A stretch of DNA of 64,000 bases from Musa acuminata AAA Group (taxonomy: Eukaryota > Streptophyta > Magnoliopsida > Zingiberales > Musaceae), in assembly GCF_036884655.1 (NCBI RefSeq), contig NC_088342.1, positions 16,329,001 to 16,393,000 on the forward strand. The letters run 5' to 3'. The notes below the pieces were generated by a model. The model did not search any database. It worked only from the letters and a program-made list of their open reading frames with translations, and was not told the DNA's origin. The position numbers were made by a program, and so were the translations under genes. This document shows, one piece after another, positions 8,668 through 20,336 of this stretch (within the stretch, counting starts at the first letter, position 1; each line of letters starts with the position of its first letter).

Positions 8668-9394
8668 TGATACGGCATATTTTGGGACCCTAGACACGCC
8701 ACCGCTGATGCCACATGCCAAGTCAGAACCGTACCAAGAAGTTGTTCCACCTGTCCCGTCTTGAGAGCTCGGGGCGGTGCCGTCTGACGCAGCTTCGCAC
8801 ACCCCGAGACGACGACCAGTTAGAGGTGTCGTCCCATCCCTCGAGGGTTGACGGCCATGTCGAATCAATGTGCTACCGACCCTCATGAAATTGTATGAAG
8901 CCCTGGGCTGGCCTCCGGCCAAGGAGAGGATAACAATTCTACCCACAACAAACTTGCTCGTCGGAGGGGCTAAAATCGAGAATCCCCTAACGAAGGCCAT
9001 TTTTGTAGGCAAGCGGCCACCCCCGAGCCACGAATGTCTCGACCTGGGAATCGCCATTCAGCGTACGAAGGAGAGTTGCCAACCAGCCCAGGAACGGAGA
9101 GTCGTTGCTCAACGCAGACGATACCCGGACTGAGAAACGCTGATCAACACCCCCATGCCAGCCCGAGAATCAACAAGCGGCCTCCCTCAACCCGCAAGTG
9201 TCCCAACATCCTCACCGACCGACGTCCCCAAGGCGAGCCATAAATTGGCCCGGATCCCGACCGACGCCAACCAGCACCCCTTCCCGAGGGCACAACCACT
9301 TTGTCATCCAGCTCATTCTACACAAAGCTCCTAACACTGACCCGCGGACCTAGCTGTGCTGACTCATCAGCCACGACGCATATGTTCACCAACA
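8668..9394 (+). repeat. G 3' LTR
   Basis: About 727 bp, from TGATACGGCATATTTTGGG to GTTCACCAACA. The start is set by the preceding polypurine tract and the TG...CA ends; it cannot be confirmed against the 5' LTR, whose left part is outside the window. Confidence 0.75.
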
Positions 9395-9535
9395 ATAGCC
9401 TTATTACTCATTATTATTTGACATTTTATCAGTTTATATTGCTTGTTGCTTGAATATATTGTGATATCCATAGATTTGTTTAATGGGAATTAGATCATGA
9501 TGAGATCACGATAATGAAACTGATTCGCCTTTAAA
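9395..9535 (+). repeat. C3 LTR, left piece
   Basis: Aligns with about 27200-27354 of the C1 5' LTR (TTGTGATATCCATAGATTTG, GAGATCACGATAATG, TTCGCCTTTAAA). It ends in TTAAA, one copy of the TSD of B. Confidence 0.85.
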
Positions 9536-11166
9536 TGTTGAATCTCGGATTTTGATGATGAAACTAATTAATTGTGTTTAGATGTTTAAAAGCATTTTGA
9601 GTGATGCAGGTATACTCGATCAGGATTAGACAGTTAACGCAGGAGGAATTGACGTTGCACTGAAGGAGATCACATTAGGATATTGGATGGCAGAAGGCTT
9701 TGGACGTCGGGCATCGAGCCAAGAGCAGAATTACGCCAAGGATATCGGGGTTGCGGAGGTCAACCGCTGATTGGACAACAAGCCGCAAGAGAGGACGATG
9801 CGCCGAAGAATCGGACGAAGCGCCAACCAATGACGTGCCGGGCAACAGAATGTCAATTCGCTTTGTAATAATTGTCTAGATCGGAGTAGAGTTTTGGCTT
9901 GTGTGTGCAGGATTAACTACGATAACAATGAAGACATAAAGCGAAATAAAGTATCGGAGTCAAGCACGAAGGATTTGTTGCGAGTTCGAGAGTTCAACAG
10001 AAGTCCGAAGGTTCGTCGGGAATGCTGCCGGAACTAGCCGAGAATGAGTAGGGAGCTTGCCGAAGGGTTTTTCGGAAGTTCGCCAGAAGGTTCGTTGGAA
10101 GTTCGCGGAGCTCGCCGAGAAAGTTCGGAGCTTGCCGAAGAAACTCGTTGGAACTCGCCAAGATCAAATCGTAAAGTTTAGGAGCTTGCCGGGAGTCCGC
10201 AGAATGGTTTCCGAGAGTTTATCGGAAGACCGTCGGAAGTTCGCCGGAAGCTAGCCGGAAGAAGTCTTAACTTACGGACTTTGTAATAGCTTAGAAAATG
10301 TCTTTAAATTTGTAGTTAGCATGTTAATTAGGGTTAGGATTAGGTGTTAATCCTATAACCCAAGTAGGGGCCAATTGGTCCCGAGTTCGGACTGGTTTGG
10401 GCCAAGTTTGGAGCCCAACCAGTGAGCTGAATTGGCCTAAGTGGTGGCACCGCCTAGACTGGGCGGTGGCACCGCCCAGCACCCGAGAGCTGGGTGGTGG
10501 CACCGCTTGGCTGGGCGGTGGCACCGCCAGTCCACTATCAGTGTCAGACACTGACATGCGATGGCACCGCCGGCCTCGGAAACTAAAGAGAATTCAAATT
10601 TTGGAGCCCAAATTTAAATCCTCTTGAGGCCTATAAATACCCCTCATTTCTCAGTAGAGAAGACAACATTTTGGAGAAGCTAGAAGTTGAGAAAAGCTTT
10701 AGGAAAAGTCTTGTTTTCAATAGCTTGAGTGTTCACCTCCTTTCTTTTCATTGAAATCTTTGTAAAAGGGTGAACCACTTGTAAGAGGTTGTAAGAAGGA
10801 GGTTGATCTTCGCCTAGTAAAGGAAGATCATTAGTGGATGCCGGTGGCCTCGACGGAAGAGGAATCAGAGGAGTGGATGTAGGTCACGATTGACCGAACC
10901 ACTATAAACTACCGTCTTCTCTGGTTTGCATTTATCTTATTGTCGTTTATATTACTGCAAACTATCTTCAATTTGATGCTCTACTTCTTTGTCTCCTTCT
11001 TACATATGCCTTCAAGTTAAAACGTAATCGAAACAATTTCAAACAAAACGTTGCTTTTATCGTACGAAGTTTCCGTAAGTGTTTAAATCGTCGAAAGTTT
11101 ATCATACTTTACCGTTGCACTAATTCACCCCCCCCCCCCCCTCTTAGTGCCGCTCCAGTCCTAACA
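9536..11166 (+). repeat. B 5' LTR
   Basis: 1631 bp, TGTTGAATCTCGGATTTTG to GTCCTAACA. Features: a degenerate repeat of GGAAGTTCGCCGG-like words (about 10040-10265), GGCGGTGGCACCGCC palindromes (10441-10570), TATAAATA at 10632-10639, and a run of 14 C just before CTTAGTG. The 3' LTR has only 8 C there and lacks some palindrome units. Confidence 0.94.
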
Positions 11167-11168
11167 AT

Positions 11169-11180
11169 TGGTATCAGAGC
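11169..11180 (+). other. B primer-binding site (initiator-Met tRNA)
   Basis: TGGTATCAGAGC two bases after the LTR end CCTAACA. Confidence 0.93.
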
Positions 11181-11216
11181 CCGTTATTTCTCATTTCGGA
11201 TTTACACCCGAGAGAA

Positions 11217-12161
11217 ATGGCTCTTTATGGCTTTCAAGAGGGATTTTCGGTTGTTCGTCCACCGTTGTTTAACGGATTGGACTACACTTACTAGAAAACT
11301 CGAATGAGAGTTTTCTTGATTTCTATGAATTTAGATTTATGGAATATCGTTGAAAACGGTTTTCAACTTCCCTCTAAACCGATGAATGAATGGTCGGATT
11401 TGGAGAAGATGTATTTTTCTTTAAACGCAAAGGCTATTAATGCCTTATTTTGCGCTTTGGACAAAAATGAGTTCAATCAGATTTCTACATACGAAACGGC
11501 TTTTGATATTTGGTGAACACTTGAAATCACGCACGAGGGAACTAGTAGAGTCAAAGACTCGAAAGTTAACATTTTAATGCATGATTTCGAGCTTTTTCAA
11601 ATGAAGCCGAGCGAAACCATTGTTGACATTTACACCCGTTTTACGGAGGTCGTCAATGGTTTACAAGCTCTTGGCAAATGTTTCTCGAATTTTGAACTTG
11701 TTAGTAAAGTTTTACGATCACTTTCTAAAGCTTGGGAATCAAAAGTAACGGCAATACAAGAAACAAAAGATTTAAATATTTTTCCACTTGAAGAACTTAT
11801 CGACTCATTGATGACATATGAAATGGTGTGCAATGCACATGATGAACACAATGAACACTTGAACCATCTTCCAAAGAATAAGAAGGATTTGGAACTCCGG
11901 ACAAATGAATACCACTTGAGCGATGACTCAAGTGATGAGGACAATGATGAACTTGAACTTCGAACACTAACTCTTAATAAGTTTATTAAACAAAAATCTA
12001 AAATAAACAATGAACTTGAACGGAGGAAGAGGCCAAAGAAAATGAAGGCACCCAAGGATGAATCAAGAACTTCCAAAAATGAAAGGGCGAATTGGGCTTT
12101 GACGGGCTTCGACTACAAGGTAAGTAACTCAACTCTCTTGAATTATTTCGAAATTACTTGA
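11217..12161 (+). pseudogene. B gag, truncated
   Basis: One frame of 315 codons from the ATG at 11217, homologous to A1 gag. It is broken by a TAG where A1 has Trp in YTYWKTR (11291-11293 region) and by a TGA after FDIW (11514-11516). The UBN2-type core is present (FELVSKVLRSLSKAWESKV, FPLEELIDSLMTYEM), then an acidic DDSSDEDND stretch and a lysine-rich stretch. No zinc knuckle: the frame ends in KVSNSTLLNYFEIT, encoded by sequence starting at an AAGGTAAGTAACT junction that is shared with element E. Not functional as a full gag. Confidence 0.85.
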
Positions 12162-14759
12162 AGTTTTTCATGAGTGCTTAATTTAGATAGTAGGAATAGA
12201 AAATAAAAAAATATTTTTCAAAAATTATATCATGTTTTTCTTTTAGCATCTTTGAAAAATTAAAAAATTTAAGCATGAAAAGATAGATTCACCTAAAAAG
12301 AAAAATGTATGACTACAACAAATAACAAAATGATTTTGTTTGAAAATGCATTATGCCCAATGAAACCATCATTGATGAATATGCTTTATGTTTAATAGTT
12401 TCTTTGGCTTATATGCTCTATCATTATAAATATTTTGAAAATAAATGAAATCATGTTTGATTTGAAGTAATGCATAATGATCATGCTTAATGATGCACTT
12501 TTTGATTTGACATAAAAGTGGCTTTAAAAATGATGTATGTTTTGATTTGACATAAATGAAATAGGCATGCTTATATGAAATAGTGAAGTGTCATGCTTGA
12601 CAATTGTATACTTAATGATGCATAAAGTTGTAATAAAATTATTAATATTTTAATACTATGATTTGATGATTTTATGCATGACATTGTAAAGTTATATATA
12701 ATGATGCATAATGATGAAATTGTGTAATAAAAATATTAAACATTTTGAAACCATGTTTTAGTGTCATGCATATTGATCAAGCTTAAAAAATCTCGAAATC
12801 TTACGATTTATGGATTATTGATTTTTACCATAATAAAAGTACCTTATTGATTTTTGTTGTAATAAATCTTACTCTTTCGGTTTTAAACATGATACATGTT
12901 TTTATTTGGCATAAATGAAACAAAATCATATGTTTTGAAACAATCGAAAAGAGGGAAACATTCTTGAAAATTATTTTGCTCGATCTTATTGATTTTGATG
13001 AATCCATTTGTATCATCTTGTGAATCTGTTGGATTTTGATAATGATTCTGATGATTTAAATTTGAATAAATTTTTATCGAAATCACGATCTTGATCTCTT
13101 GAAATTTAGAACATGAAATCCTTTATGAATCAAGATTGATTTCTATTTAAAAGGAGATTCGTCGAAATGTTTCATAGTCTTTTAGTATTCATGATCTTAA
13201 TAATTATGTTTTGAAACTTTATGTAAACCAAGAATGTTCATCATGATTCTCTCTTTGAATATTTAAAGAGGAGAATTTTCTAGATGAATCATGAATTTGA
13301 TGATTGAATATTTGATGTGAATGAATTGAGATCTTGCTCTGCTACTATTCTTTTTGCTATTCACCAAAAGGAAGACTAATTCTAATAAACCATGATATGC
13401 TATTTGAATTTTATTGTATTCATGAAGTAATATCTCATCACTAATTTTTGTTTATATTCCTTCATGTGATGATATGAATGTATGAAACACATATGATATG
13501 ATTTTTTTTATACAATTCCATGTATTCGTGAAATATTTATCTCATCACCCAATTAATTCCTCTTGATACTTGGAATATTTTAAAATGTGATCTTGATAAG
13601 AATGTTTCAAGTTGCTCTTTGTGCTATATCTTTTCAAATGAATCTTGATCGTGAACTTGTTCAGAAGAATTTTAATGAACCATTGAATCATATCTTTGGT
13701 ATTCATGAATTGATCCTTATTGATATATTTCATGAATTCTTTGCATATTTAGCTTGTTTAATGGTTGAAATTTTTAGTCATTGAGTCCTCCCTTTCTTTT
13801 TTACTTTGATAAAGGAGAGAAGGTTTTTGCTAGCTTGTGCATTGAAAATGAAAGTAAACTTCCTAGCATGCTAAGGAAGTAAAACTTGCAAGCTTGCACT
13901 TCTCAAAAAGAGAAGAAAGATCTTGCCTATCGAAAGAAGCAAAAAGTGCAAAACTTCGAAAACTTGCAACAAAATTGCTCTTGCCATGCTTTATATCAAA
14001 AATAGGTTGATATCCTTAAAAGCATCGCATTAAATTTTTTAGTATCGCAATGTATCACATGTATCGCAAATTGAAATTTTTGAGACTATTATCATATCAT
14101 GTTTAACAATTGATGTCTTTCATGACATGATTTCTTTGCATTTTTGTCTTGTATATATCATGTGATGATTGAAATATTGATTGATGCAAATTCATAATTT
14201 ATGTAAAAGTCTAAATCATTGGTTCCTCTCCTTTTCGGCAATGACATAGGGGGAGAAAGATTGCTAGCTCAAGGCAAATGCTGGCTAGTTTGTACTCTTC
14301 CCTTCTTTTCGACAAAAACAAAGGGGAGAAAGCTTTTGCTAGTTAGAACATGCAAAGAAAAGCAAAGTGCAATCTTGCACAAGAAGTAAGTGTTGAATTG
14401 CCATGATTGAACTTAAGAATCTTACTATGCTTTTGTGCTTATATGTTGTGATGAAAATCTAGCTTCATGTTACAAAAACTTGAATATCTTTTAAAATAGC
14501 TAGAGCTACTTCTTCTTTTTGTTGATGACATAGGGGGAGAAGTATATTGATGACTTCATGCATTGAATTGAATATTTTATATATTTTTGCATGATGGTTT
14601 AAATATTTTTCAGAACATGTGATGAATGTTACTTGGATTTGGGATAATCCAAGTGTTCTATCAATGGCATATTGATAGGGGGAGTTTAGTTAAACTCTGG
14701 GGAGTTAAGGTGAACTCCATTAGTCATCAATTAGTTGTCATCATCAAAAAGGGGGAGAT
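12162..14759 (+). other. B non-coding 3' region with repeated polypurine tracts
   Basis: About 2.6 kb, AT-rich, with many ATGATG and CATGATT-like words and no protein domain. Polypurine tracts recur at about 13806-13822, 14247-14259, 14319-14332, 14531-14541, 14676-14684 and finally 14746-14759 (AAAAAGGGGGAGAT), directly before the 3' LTR. Multiplied polypurine tracts upstream of the 3' LTR are a known Sirevirus trait. Confidence 0.85.
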
Positions 14760-16289
14760 TGTTGAATCTCGAATTTTGATGATGAAACTAATTGATTGTG
14801 TTTAGATGTTTAAAAGCATTTTGAGTGATGCAGGTCTACTCGATCAGGATTAGACAGTTAACGCAGGAGGAATTGACGTTGCGCCGAAGGAGATCACATT
14901 AGGATATTGGATGGCAGAAGGCTTCGGACGTCAGGCATTGGGCCAAGAGCGGAATTGCGCCAAGGATATAGGGGTTGAGGAGGTCGACCGCCGATTGGGC
15001 AACAAGCCGCAAGAGAGGATGATGCGCCGAAGAATCGGACGAAGCGCCAACCAATGACGTACCGGGCAACAGAATGTCAATTCGCTTTGTAATAATTGTC
15101 TAGATCGGAGTAGAGTTTTGGCTTGTGTGTGCAGGATTAACTACGATAACGATGAAGACATAAAGCGAAATAGAGTATTGGAGTCAAGCGTGAAGGATTT
15201 GTTGCGAGTTCGAGAGTTCAACGAAAGTCCGAAGGTTCGTCGGGAATGCTGCCGGAACTAGCCGAGAATGAGTAGGGAGCTTGCCGAAGGGTTTTTCAGA
15301 AGCTCGCCAGAAGGTTCGTTGGAAGTTCGCGGAACTCGCCGAGAAAGATCGGAGCTTGCCGAAGAAGCTCGTTGGAACTTGCCAAGATCAAATCGTGAAG
15401 TCTAGGAGCTTGCCGGGAGTCCGTAGAATGGTTTTCGAGAGTTTATCGGAAGACCGTCGAAAGTTCGTCGGAAGCTCGCCGGAAGAAGTCTTGACTTATG
15501 GACTTTGTAATAGCTTAGAAAATGTCTTTAAATTCGTAGTTAGCATGTTAATTAGGGTTAGGGGCCAATTGGGCCCGAGTTCGGACTGGTTTGGGCCAAG
15601 TTTGGAGCCCAACCAGTGAGCTGAATTGGCCTAGGCGGTGGCACCGCCAGTCCATTGTCTATTAGACACTGATAGGCGGTGGCACCGCCGGCCTCGGAAA
15701 CCAAAGAGAATTCAAATTTTGGAGCCCAAATTTGAATCCTCTTGAGGCCTATAAATACTCCTCATTTCTCAGCAGAGAAGACAACCTTTTGGAGAAGCTA
15801 GAAGTTGAGAAAAGCTTTAGGAAAAGTCTTGTTTTCAATAGCTTGAGTGTTCACCTCCTTTCTTTTCATTGAAATCTTTGTAAAAGGGTGAACCACTTGT
15901 AAGAGGTTGTAAGAGGGGTGTAAGAAGGAGGTTGATCTTCGCCTAGTAAAGGAAGATCATTAGTGGATGCCGGTGGCCTCGACGGAAAAGGAATCGGAGG
16001 AGTGGATGTATGTCACGATTGACCGAACCACTATAAACTACCGTCTTCTCTGGTTTGCATTTATCTTATTGTCATTTATATTACTGCAAACCATCTTCAT
16101 TTTAATGCTCTACTTCTTTGTCTCCTTCTTACATATGCCTTCAAGTTAAAACGCAATCGAAACGGTTTCAAACAAAACGTTGCTTTTATCGTACGAAGTT
16201 TCCGTAAGTGTTTAAATCGTCGAAAGTTTATCATACTTTACCGTTGCACTAATTCACCCCCCCCTCTTAGTGCCGCTCCGGTCCTAACA
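14760..16289 (+). repeat. B 3' LTR
   Basis: 1530 bp, TGTTGAATCTCGAATTTTG to GTCCTAACA. Co-linear with the 5' LTR but shorter, mainly by loss of part of the GTTAATCCTATAACCC region and of palindrome units near 15630. TATA box at 15750-15757. Followed by TSD TTAAA. Confidence 0.94.
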
Positions 16290-17699
16290 TTAAACACATA
16301 TAATAAATATTTTTGGTCATAGGTTACTCAAGAGGGACATCGAGATAACCGGATAGACTGATGTGTTGTATACCCATCCATATGATGGATGCAATTGGTC
16401 TCATAGTTGCTCGTGTAGGGATACTAGGGATACAATACAGATGCTCTTTGAGGAATGAGTTCACTAATTGATCCGCTTATAGAATGTTGGATGGTTGATG
16501 ACGCCTTATTGTCAGACGGTGATTCCGTAGTCCTAGTGGTATATCTGGTCCTTAGACTTGAGACACCAAGGATGTCATGTATGAATATTCCATTCTTTGA
16601 TACCAGACTTATAGGTCTAGAGGTTCCAGATCTAACACAACCGGTCATTGGGAGTGGTAGCCAACCTTACAAGGACTATTGAGTGTCGATAGAGGATTAT
16701 CCACTCTCGGTGTCAAGAGAGGAATATCCCATGTTTTCTTATTCAGACAAATCCCTAGCCAGGATCATTCAAATTGTGAGAGAAAGAGTTCTCCTGTAGA
16801 ATCCGATAAGAGCAAGACTCGAGCAGAAACCGTATGGGTCTGACAGCACCATGCCCGATATAAGGTCTCTAGGATATTAGATGGATGAGGGACTATAGGT
16901 ACATGGTAACTAAGGATAGATAGGTCCAATGGATTGGATTCCCTAGTATCGTTTAAGGACTATGGCGTAATGGCCTGGTATGTTCGCAGTCGATAAGTCG
17001 AGTGAATTATTGTGGAGATAATAATTCATTGAGCCTGAAGAAGTTTTGATAGGTATGACTCACGACTAGCTCAATATTGGGCCTAGAGGGTCATACACAT
17101 ATGGTAGGTATTGCGATGAGTAGAGGTTCGAATATAAGATATCTGCCGGAGCCCCTATCTTATTAGATATCCAATAAGCCCCTGAATTATTAGATCCTAT
17201 GGATGAAATCCAATAAGAGCCAATGAGGGATTATTAGATAGTGATCCACTAATCTAAGAGACTTGGGCAGTTGGATAGAGTTCTAATACCCAATAGAGCA
17301 GGATCTATTATGGTTAAGTTGATAGGGGACCTCTATAAATATGAGGGAACCAATGGTTCATAGGCTTGAGCCTTTTGGGTTGCCTCTCCTATTCTCCTCC
17401 CCTTCTCCTCCTCAGATAGCAAGCTTGGAGTTTTGAGGAGCATCATCGCAACCCTACTGTGTGGATCACCGCTAGAGAGGAGGACACTTGACCTCATTCA
17501 CCCTCTTCTAGGGATTTGTAGGGATTCAGGGATATACGATCTCCCTAGGTAACACAATCTTTCTTATACGTAGTTTTAAGTTTCATGATTTTTGTGCACT
17601 AATCTTCGCATGACGATGAACACATATTGGGAAAATTGGGGATTTTATTTTTAATGTTCTTCTACTGCGCATGTGATGTCACCCTAGATTTCCCAATAT
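16290..17699 (+). repeat. C3 LTR, right piece
   Basis: Continues the C LTR after the B insertion (TTAAACACATATAATAAAT...). It contains the hairpin GTGAATTATT...AATAATTCAT near 17009 and TATAAATA near 17334. It ends TTTCCCAATA in place of CCCAACA. The primer site that should follow is missing. Confidence 0.88.
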
Positions 17700-18098
17700 A
17701 GAAGTCTCTAGATAACCAAGTCGTTACTGTAAAGAGCATCCCTATATCATTCACAATGTTAGGATGTAATCCACATAGAGTACCAAAAAAGTGATAGCGC
17801 CCCCACTTACCTTCATGTACACACAAGGCTCATATTCGTTCTTAACGAAGTCATTAGATCTGAATCTTATGTTCCAATTTCGGGTAGCTTGCTTTAGTCC
17901 ATAGATAGACCTAAGTAATCTGCACACCTTATCTGGACTTTCTTTGGACACGAATCCCTAAGGCTGTATCATATACACCTCATCGAGGTTGCCGTTAAGG
18001 AACACAGTTTTCACGTCTATATGCAAGATCTCATAATCATAATATGTTGCAATAGCAAATATAATTCGGATGGATTTTAGCATGGCTATGGGCATTGT
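17700..18098 (-). pseudogene. Inverted RT fragment in place of the C3 primer site
   Basis: The minus strand encodes part of a C-family reverse transcriptase: a degenerate upstream part (DVKTVFLNGNL-like), then DKVCRLLRSIYGLKQATRNW, then ITFLVLYVDYI, where the catalytic YVDD has become YVDY. It aligns with C4 at 23400-23820 in the same orientation as C4 and inverted relative to C3. It begins directly at the LTR end and runs into the GC-rich leader near 18099, replacing the primer site and the first part of the leader. Confidence 0.8.
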
Positions 18099-18803
18099 GC
18101 CCGCGCGCAAGGGGCGGGGCCGCCCGCAAGCACACCCTTGGTGGGCAGAGGCAACGCCCCGCCCCCTACAATGGCCACCGCCAGCAAGGGTGGTGGAGGC
18201 GGCAACGCAGTAGGGAGAAGGAGGGGGATTAGGGTTTTTCTAGGCCAAAGATAGTTTTGCCCCTTAGAATTTTAGAAATTCAAAGTTTTGACCTTTCTAT
18301 CCAGATTACCAAAATGCCCTTCATAATTCAGAAAGTATTAGATAATTAAAATATTTAATTAATTATTATTATTTATCTAATAGTCTTATGTAAAATGTAT
18401 ACATGTGATGTATGATGTGGACGGATGATCATGGACCGTGTGATGTGTGTATGTGATTATTATTATTATTGGGGCGTGGGAGCTTCCAATTTATTTCTCA
18501 TTTATTGTCGAGCCTATGTGCCTGTGATTATGTTGCAATTACATGATAAGGCATAGTGGGAGCGATAGCGAGACCCACGAGGCCGAGACGGACGATCACA
18601 ACACGTGGAGATGCGTCAATATATCATTAGAACCGACGAGGATGAGATGGATGATCACAGAGCATGAAGATGCACCGCTGCACACATAGATCTTGATGTG
18701 AGTAATTAGGCGTACTAGCTCGGGCTTGATCACATTAGGCTGTGGTCCATGATCATCTGGTGCCTTTGCTCATGTGATGTGTAATTGCTTGTACACCTAC
18801 TAG

Positions 18804-18841
<38 letters not shown>

Positions 18842-19492
18842 ATGCGATATAGATATATATTAAATATGTATGTGTATGACACGTCATATTATGATACCAA
18901 ATAAAAATCTCCTCTCTCGATAATATTAAGTCGATAAACGTGAGGCAATTAGATTGACCCATGTGGCCTTCCATCGTTATAGGTATGGACTGATTCCAGA
19001 TATAGGTTGAGTCAGTCAAGGCTCACCTATATCGTGATTTTCTATCTTGCCTATGACATAAAGATGTCACCGGTGACCAGAGGATATGGTATGCTTGGTC
19101 ATGTCCCTCGAGAGTATATCATCAAATCAGACTCATCTTGTAACGATGATATTAACTTAATCGAACATCATGGTTGGTCGAGTCCCTCGAGACCATGGTG
19201 GTTCGGAGGCAGAACAGGAGGGGAGTCACAAGTAGTTGTGATTGGCAAGAGTTTCTTACCGTTACGGGCTTAGCGTGATTGGTAGAGTCTCTCGAGGTTA
19301 CCTTAAGACGCCGATTGGATCTCGATCCCCACTAGAAGTCTACCGGAGACTTCCATTTCACGTGTGAAGGGTGTTACATAACTCGCTAAAAAATAGTAAG
19401 AGTAGATTAAGATATAAGTCAATATCTTAATTATTTATTTTTCTACAAAATATGCATGTTATTTATTTCTATTGCATCTTTATTTTTAGAAA
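18099..19492 (+). other. C3 leader region
   Basis: A GC-rich start (18099-18230), then AT-rich sequence co-linear with the C1 leader, including TAGTTTTGCCCCTTAG, the TA repeat and CCCTCGAG-containing motifs near 19107, 19180 and 19280. No protein domain; short open frames here are not supported as genes. Confidence 0.75.
18805..18837. repeat. TA microsatellite
   Basis: An almost pure (TA)n run of about 33 bp within the C3 leader. The C1 leader has only a short ATATATAT run at the same place, so it expanded locally. Confidence 0.9.
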
Positions 19493-20290
19493 ATGTCACT
19501 TTCAAATCCCTTACGTGGCATACTTGATGTTAACTGCCTCACTAGTCCGAATTATACGAATTGGATCCACAACTTGAGAAGTGTTCTCATGAAGGAGAAA
19601 ATCGTGTATGTCCTTGATATAGTGATGCCTATGCTTGAGGAAGGGGCAAGCGAGGATGAAATCGCTCACTACGTGAAGTACATATATGACTCCGCTCTTG
19701 CTCAGTGTTACATGTTGGGCTCCATGACTCCTGAGTTACAGAAACAGTATGAAAAGATTGATGCTAGATCTATTCTCTTACATGTCCATAAAGTATTTGA
19801 GGAATAGGGAAGGACTCAGCGATATGAGATATCCATGAGCCTATTTCGCGCTTGGATGACTAAGTGGACATCGATTCAGAACCATGTCTTAAAGATGATT
19901 GAGTGGATAGAGAAACTCACAGGCCTAGGAATGGTCCTAGAGGATAACCTATATGTGGATCTTATGCTTTAGTCCCTACCAGATTCCATTTCACAGTTCA
20001 TAATGAATTTTAATATGAACAAGCTTGAGGTGACTCTCCCTAAGCTCCTCAATATATTAAGGGAGACAGAGAGCACTATCAAGAAAAAGAAGTCAGTTCT
20101 CTATAGTTGTAAGATTATAAAGAAAATAAAGGCAAAAAAGTCCCTTAAGAAAGGCAAGGGCAGACCGGGTAAAGGACCCGGCAAAGGACAAAGGCCAGTA
20201 CTTCTACTACGGCAATGATAGGCATTAGAAGAAGAACTACAAAGAGTACCTTGCAAAGAAGGCGAAACATAAGCTTGGAAAAGCTTCAAG
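19493..20290 (+). pseudogene. C3 gag, degenerate
   Basis: Starts [13 protein letters not shown] at the same ATG as C1 and C2. It is open to a TAG at 19805-19807 (after KVFEE, where C1 has Gln), then has a second TAG after VDLML, then a shift near the lysine-rich C-terminus. In the zinc-knuckle region the aligned frame reads YFYYGND, so cysteines are lost. Related to the UBN2-type Copia gag. Not functional. Confidence 0.82.
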
Positions 20291-20336
20291 TACATTCATG
20301 ATCAGTCTTCATTTGTTAGACTCTTATGATAACATA

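Larger units (their letters stand above)
5366..9394 (+). mobile_element. G: Tat-like gypsy element without pol
   Basis: Layout: truncated 5' LTR, primer site, degenerate gag, 93-bp tandem array, spacer, polypurine tract, 3' LTR. No protease, RT or integrase is recognisable, so any movement must have depended on another element. It is clearly GC-richer than the surrounding AT-rich sequence. Its 5' LTR was cut by FA; its 3' end abuts C3 LTR sequence, so it had inserted into C3. Confidence 0.85.
9536..16289 (+). mobile_element. B: complete but gag-only Sirevirus-like Copia element
   Basis: Both LTRs present, flanked by perfect 5-bp TSDs TTAAA (9531-9535 and 16290-16294). Order: LTR, iMet primer site, gag fragment, 2.6 kb AT-rich non-coding region with repeated polypurine tracts, LTR. 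Protease, integrase, RT and RNase H are absent, so it is non-autonomous. It interrupts the C3 LTR. Confidence 0.95.

Noticed and set aside
10057..10254. ORFs such as MPKGFSEVRQK... in B and related LTRs (15281-15619, 26788-27258, 39168-39389, 48726-49130)
   Set aside because: They come from the repeated GGAAGTTCGCC words in LTRs; no start context, no domain, and frames are not conserved between copies.
12883..13784. Short ORFs in the AT-rich 3' region of B
   Set aside because: Low-complexity, AT-driven frames on both strands with no counterpart in E or D2.
18753..19019. ORF with a TYIYIYIY-type stretch in the C3 leader
   Set aside because: It is the translation of the TA microsatellite.
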